NCBI GenBank assembly: GCA_964035575.1
Contig: OZ037834.1
Coordinates: 775,598 to 839,597 of the forward strand
Direction of reading: 5' to 3'
From: Rhynchopus sp. YZ270_cl-10
Taxonomy: Eukaryota > Euglenozoa > Diplonemea > Diplonemida > Diplonemidae
Length of the DNA: 64,000 bases
Shown piece after piece: positions 9,484 through 18,722 of this stretch (positions within the stretch are counted from its first letter, which is position 1; the number at the start of each line of letters is the position of its first letter). The notes beneath the pieces were generated by a model, which ran no database searches, was not told the origin of the DNA, and worked only from the letters and a program-made list of their open reading frames with translations. The position numbers were made by a program, and so were the translations under genes.

Positions 9484-11966
9484 ATGGTTGTCGTAAATGG
9501 CGCGTCTCCCACCGCACCACCGATGGCTGAGTGCGGCAACACTGGATGCACGTCACCTGCAGAGCTGCAGTGTGGGTACTGCATCGATATGTACTTCTGC
9601 AGCAAGGATGCCTGCTTCGACGCTCTGCACCGTGAACCCGACCGTGCCGTGCACCGCAAGTCTGTCAGTGCGTATGGGACAACATCGATGTGTGCCCTGC
9701 ATCGGGGCCAAGAGCTGCGCCTCATCTGTGAAGACCCTGCACGACGGAACACGTGGGACACACCACAACCGACATCCCGCAGTACATGGAGCGTGTGCGC
9801 GGAACCCTCTGCACACATGAGGCAGATCTGAGGAAGCGACGCACTGCTGCAGAGGAGGAGTGCCGTGTGCTTGAGGGATTGGGTGTCAGGTGCAAAGACC
9901 ATCTGCAGCAGACAGAGCGCGGGTACCTCTTTATGGCGGAGGGCTGGACACGCAGCCACATTGAGAGCGAGGAGGAGGTGTCGAGGAAGCTCCACACACA
10001 GCTGTACAGTATTGCAGGTGACGTGTCTGCACTGAAGGCGTTCAGCGCACATGCGGACGACGTGGTTGCTACGTGCAAGGATGTGTGCCAGCTTGGGCCT
10101 GATGTCGCACAGCGCATGATCACACAGTCGCAGGAGATCATGCACACCATAGCAAGCATCCCACCGAACATGAACCGCCACCGCCTTGTGGGTGTTGTCT
10201 CCCCACATGCAGAGCTTTCCGTGACATTGCCTGAGTGTGTTGCAAGCCTGCACGACGACCTTGCCCAGAGTTTGCGAGTTGGTGTGTCTCTGCCTGTGGA
10301 GGGCTTTGATGGCGAGATGCACAAGGTTGAGGTGGGTGAGGAGGACACAGCCGCAGACTTGCATCGGAAGGTGGCGTCTGCAGTGGGGTTGCCTGAAGAG
10401 GTGGTGCACGTGAGCTACAAGGGCGAAGCGGTTGTGGAGGGAGAGGACATGTGGCCAGCGCCGCTGCGTGCAGACAGGATCGTGGTGACGAAGACAACGA
10501 AGTACGAAGCCACCACTGCACTGGAGGCATTGGGTGTGCCAGCGCACGCAGAGTCGCTGCAGCGTGTGGATGATGCAAAGGTGGCCTGCTTGCTTCTGCA
10601 GGCGGAGGTTGCGACTGCAATTCCCGACAGGTTCCTGTCCGGTGCAATATTCACAACACTCGACCTGACCGGCACGGGCTTGAGCTTTGTTACGACTGTT
10701 GGTGAGAGCTTTCTTCGCAGCTGTCCGAACCTGACAACAGCCAACATCTCAGGCTTGACTGGCGTGACTGCGATTGGGATGCACTTCCTGAGTGGGTGCT
10801 CGTATCTGACAGAGCTTGTCGCTGACTTGAGCCACGTCACCGCCATACCAGACTTCTTTCTCTACCAGTGCACGGCACTGACGAACGTCGACGTCACCAG
10901 TTGGAACAGCGTGACCTCGATTGGGAACAGCTTCTGTCGCAGGTGCGCATCGTTGGAAAGCTTCGACCTGACTGGGTTCGTGAATGTCACTGCCATTGAG
11001 GATGGTTTCCTGCAGGAGTGTATGTCGCTGAGACGCCTCGACCTCTCTTGCATGAGCAGTCTCGCCGAGGTTGGTGGTGGCTTTCTGAAGGACTGCCGGA
11101 CACTGACAGACGTGGACGTGTCTGGTCTGCCCAGTCTGGGTGTGATCGGGAACAGCTTCCTCGATGGCTGTTCGGCACTGAAAACACTCAACCTATGTGG
11201 CTTCGAAGGTGTGACCGCAATTGGCACTCACTTCGCTTACAATTGCACACTGCTGCAAACAGTGAGCATTTCAGGCTTGAACAGCGTGGCTGCGATTGGG
11301 AAGTGCTGCCTTGCCGGGTGCACGATGCTGAAGACACTTACGATCACTGGCTTGACAGCGCTGCCTCGTATCGAAGACTCCTTCGCTTCAAACTGTGTGT
11401 CGTTGACGTCACTGAACATTGCTGGTTTGCGCAGTGTGACCGTTCTTGGGGACGACTTCCTGTCCGGGTGCCCGAATTTACGAGGACACGACTTCACTGC
11501 CTTGTCAGGCGTCACTGCAGTTGGGGCGAACTGCCTTGAGGGGTGTGCGGACTTGGGACCGTTGAAGCAGCTTCAGGAACAGGAAGCGAAAAAGAAGCAG
11601 GTGGAGAAGAAGCAACAGGAGGAGCTTGAGCGTGTACAGAAGCAGAAGAAACTTGAGTGTGCCCCGAAGGAGAAGAAGAAGCAGGAGGAGTTGCAGGAGA
11701 AGCAGCTGTACCTTCAGAAGCAGCGGGAGCGGAAACTGGCAATGAAGCAGGCAAACTTTCAGATGTGGGTGCGCATGGCGGCGCGCCAGTGCGCCAGGAA
11801 GGAGACTCAGTTGACACCTCAGGAAGAGGAGAAGAACAAGAAGGAGGAGCAGCAGCAGCGGCACAAACAGGAACAGAAGCGTAAGCAGAGGAAGCACCAA
11901 GAACGCAAGCACAAAGAACGGAGCCGGGATCCGCAGGAATTTTGCAAATGGGGACAGACCAAATAA
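9484..11966 (+). CDS. B-box / ubiquitin-like / LRR protein with a frame break
   Basis: Two adjoining reading frames make one protein of about 820 residues. The first (from 9484) has a Cys/His-rich B-box-like zone (CGNTGC, CGYC, H..H) and then a B-box 2 start, CALHRGQEL followed by LICED. Its second half lies in another frame (CTTEHVGHTTT, about 9738-9770), so a one- or two-base change near 9735 splits it; a sequencing error is possible. Next come a helical region, a ubiquitin-like fold (about 10279-10500) and some twelve 24-residue LRR_5/BspA-type repeats (about 10640-11560; pattern L..LDL.GL..VT.IG..FL..C). The end is a Lys/Glu/Gln coil (11560-11945) with the run EELERVQKQKK, as in the preceding GTPase. 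The order resembles TRIM-like sensors, but no RING is seen. Likely cytosolic; the function is a guess. Confidence 0.8.
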
Positions 11967-12139
11967 TAGGGAAATATGGGATTTGGTGTACCTTCGTCGT
12001 GTACGGGAAAGAAAAACATTTACAAACCAGTTCACCACGCTGTGGGTAGGTCCCGTGCGAAAATGAGAATAATTAAAACTTGGTTTTCCAAACAACGTTT
12101 CCTCAACCCCTCTCCTCCCCTCCCTTTCTTTTTTTACCC

Positions 12140-12535
12140 AGTCCTGTTTGTGACACCGTTTCTCAGGCTGCATAAAACGTGTTCGACGTTTCCCTCCCCT
12201 TTGCAGACATTGTCCACATGAGACAGTGCCTCGTGTGTGCACCCAGCAAGATGGCTGGATGAACATATTATTATTTTTCTTGCCCTGTTTCTGTCACTTC
12301 ATTGCATCCTGTTTTTAAGAGTGTACGACGCATTCATTGTTTTGTAACGTAGCTTTCACCTCGGTGTGCAAGCACCCCACCCCTTTGTCTTGGCTTCACT
12401 TTCCCTGCCCTCATTCCAACGCAAGGGCATCTCCCCTGTCCGTGCACCGCTCAGTTGTCCTTGTCACTTTCATACCCTACCTCATTGCCTTGCTTGCTTG
12501 CATACCCCTAAGAAATAAGAGAGAAATAAATAATA
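12140..12535 (+). repeat. Intergenic duplication, copy 1
   Basis: Shared with 12745-13180. Common landmarks are GACACCGTTTCTCA, CATTGTCCACATGAGACAG, CCAGCAAGATGGCTGGATGA, the 3'-flank module, and TTTGTCTTGGCTTCACTTTC. CCAGCAAGATGGCTGG is itself an inverted repeat (CCAGC / GCTGG). Confidence 0.9.
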
Positions 12536-12744
12536 AAGCGCAAAAGACCTCTTCTTCTACACAGCAGTGGAAGTGACACCTCCGTGAGGTTGAGTACTTT
12601 CACACTAGTATTTTTTTTTGGCCAATAAAACGCATGATTCGCCGAGCGGTTGTGAACCGCCTCCGACCACCCACGTCCCACCCTTTGCATGAGCTCGACT
12701 GAGATGCGTTTTAGCACGTTTCAACTGCTCCTTTTTTTTTACAC

Positions 12745-13180
12745 AGGTGTCCTTTTGTGGCACCGTTTCTCAAACTCAAACAACGTGTTCGTCATGTGGG
12801 TTGGTATCCCGTGTGAAAAAATAGGAAGAAGACTCAGTTTGCCAAACAACGTTTCCCTCATCCCTTCCCTCCCCCTTTGCACACATTGTCCACATGAGAC
12901 AGTGCCTCGTGTGCACCCAGCAAGATGGCTGGATGAACATATTATCATTTTTCTTGCCCTGTTTCTATCACTTCATTGCATCTTGTTTTCAAGAGTGTAC
13001 GACGCATTCATTGTTTTGTAACGTAGCTTTCACCTCGGTGTACAAGCACCCACCCCTTTGTCTTGGCTTCACTTTCCCTCCCCTCATTCCAACACAAGGA
13101 CATCTCCCCTGTCCGTGCACCGCTTAGTGGTGTCCTTGTCATCTCACTTTCATACCCCTACCCCATTGGCTTACTTTGCA
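12745..13180 (+). repeat. Intergenic duplication, copy 2
   Basis: Second copy of the segment above, with scattered base changes and small indels. It ends about 140 bases before the start codon at 13322, so it may supply promoter or 5' UTR sequence to that gene. Confidence 0.9.
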
Positions 13181-13321
13181 CATGCACACACCCAAAAAAA
13201 GAGAGATTTTTTTTTCTTTTCACTCAAAACCGAACCACAATCTCCACCACCTCAGAAAACGACACATCCTCCACTCCACTGACTCTCTCTCTCTTTCTCT
13301 TTCTCTTTCTCTCACACCAAA

Positions 13322-14005
13322 ATGTCAACCCCAGCCGAAGTCTCTCGCCAGGCCCGTTCCGAACGCAGCCGCGACATTCACGAAAAAGCTGCAGAAGGCT
13401 GCATCAAACTCCGTGAGCACGAGGACTGGGTCGAATACTACCACACAGAGAAGCGTCTGGTCTTCTACTTCTGCGTCGGCAGCAACTACAAAACGAATGC
13501 CCGCGAGAAGACACCCTTCAAGACACCAGCCCGCCCTGAGCTCGGCGCCATGCCTGAATTCGATGAGACCGGGGGAAAAGGCGCTTTTGTCCCGCAGCAA
13601 AAATTTGTGTCCAAACTGCTGCAGCATGCGGGAGACACGATTGAGGTGGAGGAGATCGGGGGTGGGGCGGCGCAGGTGATAAAGTTTAGGGATGTGGAGA
13701 AGGAGAAGATTGCGTTGCAGTCGAGAACCAATAAATATAAAAGCGAGCAGGCAAAGTTTATACAGGAGCAAGCCGACAAGAAGGTGGCAGAAGAATTAGA
13801 GCAAGAAAAACAACGGCAAAAGCGGGCACGCGAAGAGGAGAAGGAGGCCCTCAGGTCTGCAGCGAAGAAACGCAGGATGGACACCAACGACGAGCAGAAC
13901 CAAAAGATGGCGGGGCAGTTTTCCAGGCGGAAGGGGACCTCGAGCACCTCAAGCACGCTGAGCTTTGGAGGGGCTTCAAAAAAACCGAGCTTTGCAAAAA
14001 AATGA
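13322..14005 (+). CDS. Small basic protein of unknown function
   Basis: 227 residues, preceded by a CT-rich tract and CACACCAAA directly before the ATG. The N-terminal ~100 residues look folded, with an aromatic cluster (DWVEYYHTEKRLVFYF, residues about 35-50) that faintly recalls a WW-type sheet. Residues about 130-195 form a charged helix rich in Lys, Glu and Gln, including KKRRM, a possible nuclear localisation signal. The tail is Ser/Thr/Gly-rich and ends in Lys. I do not recognise the family. Composition suggests a nuclear, possibly RNA-related, protein, but that is only inference. Confidence 0.8.
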   Translation: MSTPAEVSRQARSERSRDIHEKAAEGCIKLREHEDWVEYYHTEKRLVFYFCVGSNYKTNAREKTPFKTPARPELGAMPEFDETGGKGAFVPQQKFVSKLLQHAGDTIEVEEIGGGAAQVIKFRDVEKEKIALQSRTNKYKSEQAKFIQEQADKKVAEELEQEKQRQKRAREEEKEALRSAAKKRRMDTNDEQNQKMAGQFSRRKGTSSTSSTLSFGGASKKPSFAKK

Positions 14006-14159
14006 TTCTTCTTCCCCCCTCATACGACATTAACCGCTCGAAAAATGGTCGATCCACACCCGGTCATACCCCAAGGTACACTGTTACGAGAGGACTATAG
14101 CACCATATTATTAGCAAACGTTATTTTTTCCGCGCTTCTGGCGTTCCGGAAAACCCTGT

Positions 14160-14706
14160 CAAGGATATGACAATATAGGCCCCCCCTCCGGAACAGCTCC
14201 AGAAGAAAGGAACCTTGACCTCGTACGTCCACTACTAGGTGTATATGATGCCGAGACAATGTGCTCCCACTGTCCTTCGTTGTCTGCCTCGGAAAGCAGG
14301 AGCATGCCAGGAGTAATTTGGACTGTCGGACTCTTCTTTACTTCTTCGAAAATTATGCAAGACAAAACCACTGTCCAGCGGGATCAATAAGGGACTGCCG
14401 GGGGGTCGTACGTACTCATGGCAGAGGTGAAATTCTTAGATCGTGGGAAAGACGAGAACTTCTGCGAAAGAGCATTTGACAAAAAGAATGTCTTCATTAA
14501 TCAAGAACGAGAGTGTGGGGATCGAAGATGATCAGATACCGTCGTAGTCCACGACTGTAAACGATGCCGTCTCAGGATCGAAGGGCGCTCTATTATGGCC
14601 CCTACGGCACTACCCTTGAAACGAGAAATCAAAGATTATGGGTTCAGGGGGGAGTACATTCGCAAGGCTGAAACTTAAAGGAAGGACGCTCTATTATGGC
14701 CCCTAG
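14160..14706 (+). rRNA. Truncated SSU (18S) rRNA fragment
   Basis: From about 14385 this matches the middle of eukaryotic SSU rRNA: GCAGAGGTGAAATTCTTAGA, CATTAATCAAGAACGA, GATCAGATACCGTCGTAGTC, ACGAGAAATCAAAG and CGCAAGGCTGAAACTTAAAG. The similarity probably begins in variable sequence near 14160. It stops abruptly after CTTAAAGGAAG, where AATTGACGG would be expected, and a 19-bp piece already present at 14586-14604 is repeated at 14687-14705. The rest of the gene and the other rRNAs are absent, so this is a dispersed fragment, not a working rDNA unit. The pairing of GTGTGGGGATC with GTAGTCCAC is like that of kinetoplastids and diplonemids. Confidence 0.85.
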
Positions 14707-15434
14707 GGCGAGGGGTAGTGGGGTGGAAAACTGTTAGGTTGGGGTGGTTCTCACTACCCCACAACACACATTTTTTTTTTTTTTTGGAACCAAAAACCGA
14801 ACATTTGATACGGAACCTGACTCTCTCTCTCTATTTTGTTCATTTTATACGTCATGTGTCATTGGGAAGGCAAAACTGCATGTGGTGTTGTGACAGGCTC
14901 CAGAAAGCTCTGCAGGAGAAATTTGACACCTGTGGAAGAAGTATTTTTCGTTCCTGCAGGATGATGGATGGTCTTGTGGATACCAGTGTGTGTACACCCT
15001 CACACAGCTCTTCCCTCATGATATCCATTGGCCTTACTCTGTATCTCCTACTCGCCCCCTTCCCTGCAAAAATAGCAACTCTCATTGAAAAACTGGCAAC
15101 ACTTTTTACTGGCAAGTGTTGTCTATAACCAAAAAATTTTTTTCATACATCATGACCACAATATCCTCGTCGCGTTTCTTGGTACTCACCTATATACGCA
15201 AACCCCCATGACATCTGTAATCCAAGGGAAGCAGAAGAAACGCAAACCCAGAGCGCCTCCCTAACGTTCCACTCTCGCAACCATCCTTGGCGACCTTTAC
15301 ATTTTGACAACAACCCTGATGTGTGCAGCAGAGGGGACAGTCAAAACGGAAACAACTTAAAATTCAAACACCACCCCACACAGATTTGGACCATATCCCC
15401 TCACAAAGGGATTTATCCAAAAAAAACATAAAAA
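14707..15434. other. Intergenic, nothing recognised
   Basis: AT-rich tracts and short unrelated reading frames only. No repeat family from elsewhere in the window is evident. Confidence 0.5.
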
Positions 15435-16721
15435 ATGTCAGTTCTCATAGTACCTATGCATCGCCGCAGTATAGGGAGGGCAGTTAGGCAATACCGGCAA
15501 ATTCGCTTCAAACCATATGAAGTCAGGTATCCTGCATTTTTGACGTCTCAAAAGTCTCAGGAGTCTAGAAGGAGGGATGTAACCAAAGTTCGTGGTATGC
15601 ACTCTGACGCCCGCCAAAAATCGTATCACGAAGGGAACAATAGTATCGCGAATTTACATGGTGCTGACCGACCGATGTCTCCCATCAAAGCGAAGGGCAG
15701 ATCCACACAGTACTATGACCTCCGGAGGCGGGTTGGGCTTGCGAAAACTGGGGAGGAGGTGTTGGACGTTGTGTTCTTCGAGAGGGGTGTAGAAGACTCT
15801 ATGGTACGCGACCCACCTACGCTTGCAGCTGCAGCCAAGCGTCTCGGAGAGCTCCATGCCCTGGACACGCTGTTGTCGTTTCTTTCTCTTCTTCGGTCCT
15901 CTCCGCTTGCAGTGCCTCCAATGAACGCTACCTTGGTCGCCTCGATTCTCACAGCATTAACCCGCTGCATTTCCGGAGACAACCCGACCAGGAGAGACCA
16001 GGTATTTCACGAAGCGGTGCTCTGGTGGAATCTGTTGATCGATAAAACGGCTCCGGCCTATGGGGCAGCCCTATCCCTTTGCGCGAGAGTGTTGAAACGG
16101 GGGGAGATCCCTGCTGGGGTGGCGAAAATCGCGCTGGATTGGGCGAAAGGATTATACAGGGAAATAGAGTCAGAAGCAAATGTCATTCATTTAAGCTGTT
16201 TTCTCCGGGTTCTTGCGAGTCAAGGGGAGTGGGAGAAGGTAACACAGTTATGGGGTGATGTGAACGGACCTACCCCAAATGCAGCGTGTCTAGCAGGATT
16301 GTTGGTCGAGGCGGAGTCCTTGGAGAGGGTGGAGGGGTTGTGGCGTGATCATAGTGAGGCCGTGGCGGTGCCTGCTGCACCTACATTGTATAGCCTGGCA
16401 ATGCAGAGATTCCTGCATTTTGGCAGCCCCGAGGGCGTACTGCGTGTAGAGGAGGCGAGGTGCGCGGCAGGGGCGTCCGACTTCGTGGTGGATCGATTCG
16501 GCAATGTGCGTACCCTGCTTGCGTTGTGGCATTACCGTGTGAACGCGCATCTCCTGCTTGCGGAGGAGGAGGATCGTTCCGCAGAGGAGCGTCTCATGCA
16601 CCGCGCAGAGGCAGTGCGGCATGCGGCAGAGGCGTTGGAGGTGCACGTCTGTCATAGCACACCGGAGAAGCATTTGACCTTCTTCAGACAGGTCGTTGCA
16701 GAGCATGGGGGGATTCGGTAG
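15435..16721 (+). CDS. PPR-like helical-repeat protein, probably organellar
   Basis: 428 residues. The first ~35 residues are rich in Arg and Tyr/Phe with a single acidic residue (MHRRSIGRAVRQYRQIRF), as in a mitochondrial import signal. The body is predicted alpha-helical hairpins. Units such as YGAALSLCARVLKRGE, HLSCFLRVLASQGEWEKV and TLYSLAMQRFLHF resemble pentatricopeptide repeats (paired helices with small residues at set positions and a turn after about 33-36 residues). PPR proteins bind organellar RNA for processing, editing or translation. The repeats are degenerate, so a different alpha-solenoid is possible. No catalytic domain is visible. Confidence 0.7.
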   Translation: MSVLIVPMHRRSIGRAVRQYRQIRFKPYEVRYPAFLTSQKSQESRRRDVTKVRGMHSDARQKSYHEGNNSIANLHGADRPMSPIKAKGRSTQYYDLRRRVGLAKTGEEVLDVVFFERGVEDSMVRDPPTLAAAAKRLGELHALDTLLSFLSLLRSSPLAVPPMNATLVASILTALTRCISGDNPTRRDQVFHEAVLWWNLLIDKTAPAYGAALSLCARVLKRGEIPAGVAKIALDWAKGLYREIESEANVIHLSCFLRVLASQGEWEKVTQLWGDVNGPTPNAACLAGLLVEAESLERVEGLWRDHSEAVAVPAAPTLYSLAMQRFLHFGSPEGVLRVEEARCAAGASDFVVDRFGNVRTLLALWHYRVNAHLLLAEEEDRSAEERLMHRAEAVRHAAEALEVHVCHSTPEKHLTFFRQVVAEHGGIR

Positions 16722-18000
16722 TACGAAATGAAGTTCTTCTGGACTGTGGGATCGTGAGGGTGGCAGAACCCCGAAGTGCAAGACTGAGCCCCCATGGAGA
16801 GGCTCCTTCACGTAGCACCCGGGGGAGTTGTATGTGTGTGTGTGTGTGCGCAAGGGGGTGCGGTACATCTGCTTTCATATTGCGTGTTGTGCACAGCTCT
16901 GCGATGGTGTGGCAGTCTGTGTACACTGCCAAACGACGCTGTCCAGAGGTGGCAACATCAAACAGCTCCAAAACAACGAAGCCTACAGCCACGGAGATTC
17001 ACTGTACCAGACCCCAAGCCGAAAAAACGCATCTGTATTCATGTCCACATACTTTGGGGGTTGCGTCTGGCTCCTTGCTGTGTGTAGAATATTTTGATGC
17101 TTCTCAAGGCTCAATGTGCGGCAATGGTGCGTCGTGGTTTGAGTGGATCGATTCGGTAAAGGTGCGTACCCTCTCTCGTACTGCGGTGCCAACTACCCAA
17201 AGGTTCAGTAAACCCCATATTGCGAGCATTTGATGTTGAGCTTTGTTCTTGAAAAAGTTTTGGGTTGGGTGGCAGAGTTGAGGGTTATGGTCATCTTATA
17301 AAAAAAACTGCTTTGTTCTTTGAAGGCGTGTGTGTGGTCCACGAGAGGCTCAGGTCATGAATCTCTTTAACTTAGTGTAGAATTAGCGAAATATGCCTCA
17401 AATGTGTGTTGTGTTGTGTTTGAAGGCAGCTTCGTAAAATACAACGTTATACGTTATAGTTACACAGAAACTGGTTTTTTTTTTGTGCGTCTTTGATGGT
17501 TGGGAGGTACACTGTACTGTTCACGAGAGGGCTTTGTATTTCAGGTCAATTTTGATGCTTTGTACACAACTGGCGCACAACGTTCTCCCCACTAACCTCT
17601 CCTTCTTCTTCCCTCTCGCTTACGAAACACAAAAAAAAGGCCGCAAAAAGACCAGCGCTACGTTGTAGACAGTCGAGGCTTTTGCTTTGTTGTGTTAATC
17701 ACGTAGAAATATACCTAACGATGTCCCAGATCTGCAAAACGTTTTCTCTCTCTCTTCCCTGCAATTTAATTCCCCACTCTACATTCTTCAACCGAGACCT
17801 TACATCAGGATTCGCGTCCCTGTGTTTTGCAATGATTCCCTATTCACCTGGCTGATGAGTGATGCATAACGAATATGATAAGGTGACTAGCACGACAGGC
17901 TTAGGATCATCTTATAAACTTTTCTTTAATTCCATACTCCACACCTCCACACCTTCCCCCCCCCAAAAAAAAAACAACAATGGGGTGGCGACAAGGGGGG

Positions 18001-18150
18001 TCGGAACTGGGCAGTCACGAAAAATCACGAAAAATCACAAAGAATCATTTTTCTTCTTTGTGATTCTTTGCGACAGGTCGTGATTTTTTGTGATTTTTTT
18101 GCGATTTTTTTGCGATTTTTTGCGATTTTTTGTGATCTTTTGTGATTTTT
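18001..18150. repeat. GTGATTTTTT-type tandem repeat
   Basis: About a dozen imperfect copies of TGTGATTTTTT or TGCGATTTTTT, with the first few in reverse orientation (TCACGAAAAATCACGAAAAA) so that the array can fold back. A sister array lies at 18558-18627. Confidence 0.9.
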
Positions 18151-18557
18151 TGTGATCGGCATATTTTGAGATGAGCTTTTTTTTGTCCCACTCTGGTACT
18201 GTACTGTGTACTGTACTGTGTATACTGTGTATACTGCGGAAATTGACCAAAAACGAGAACTTGTCCATTTCGGCAAATTGACCCCACCACTGGCCGGACG
18301 GATTCCGGAAATGCAAATGCCGGCGTTTAAAAATTTCACCAATGAAAACAAAACAAAAATTTCCAACAACAAACAACACATGAATGCCCCCCAAAACGGC
18401 ATGACATCTGGTAGAAACACGGTAGGGAATCGGTTATGCAGCCACGCCGAAAAAGTTCAATTTTAAGCGAAACTTACACATACTTACGCAGAACTGAGAA
18501 CAACTGAGCACAATTCCACCTCAATTACAGCACAATTGCAGCAGCCCAAAACGGTAC

Positions 18558-18627
18558 ACTTTTGTGATTTTTTGTGATTTTTCGTGATTTTTTGTGAATT
18601 TTTGTGATTTTTTGTGATCGAGATAAT
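18558..18627. repeat. GTGATTTTTT-type tandem repeat, second array
   Basis: Six or so copies of TTGTGATTTTT, ending GTGATCGAGA, like the first array, which ends GTGATCGGCA. The two arrays bracket about 400 bp of unique DNA. Confidence 0.9.
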
Positions 18628-18722
18628 TTGAAAATATTTTTTGTGAATATTTTTTTCCACACCCCCCCTGTAGCCACCCCAAACAATCTTTTATACAGAA
18701 TGGGGTTGGGCTGTTGGGCACA

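Larger units (their letters stand above)
11967..13321. other. Duplicated intergenic region
   Basis: No gene. Most of it is two diverged copies of one ~430-bp segment, listed separately. The DNA just before the next gene is a CT-rich tract (13282-13315) typical of gene starts in this window. Confidence 0.7.
16722..18722. other. Intergenic, repeat-bearing
   Basis: No gene. Contents: a (GT)n tract near 16829-16850; a copy of the ACGAGAGGGC module at 17508-17555; a hairpin module at 17881-17932 (GACTAGCACGACAGGCTTAGG and TCATCTTATAAAC); two GTGATTTTTT arrays (18001-18150, 18558-18627); and at about 18258-18330 a diverged piece of the satellite at 39068-43999 (AATTGACCCCACCACTG). Confidence 0.65.
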
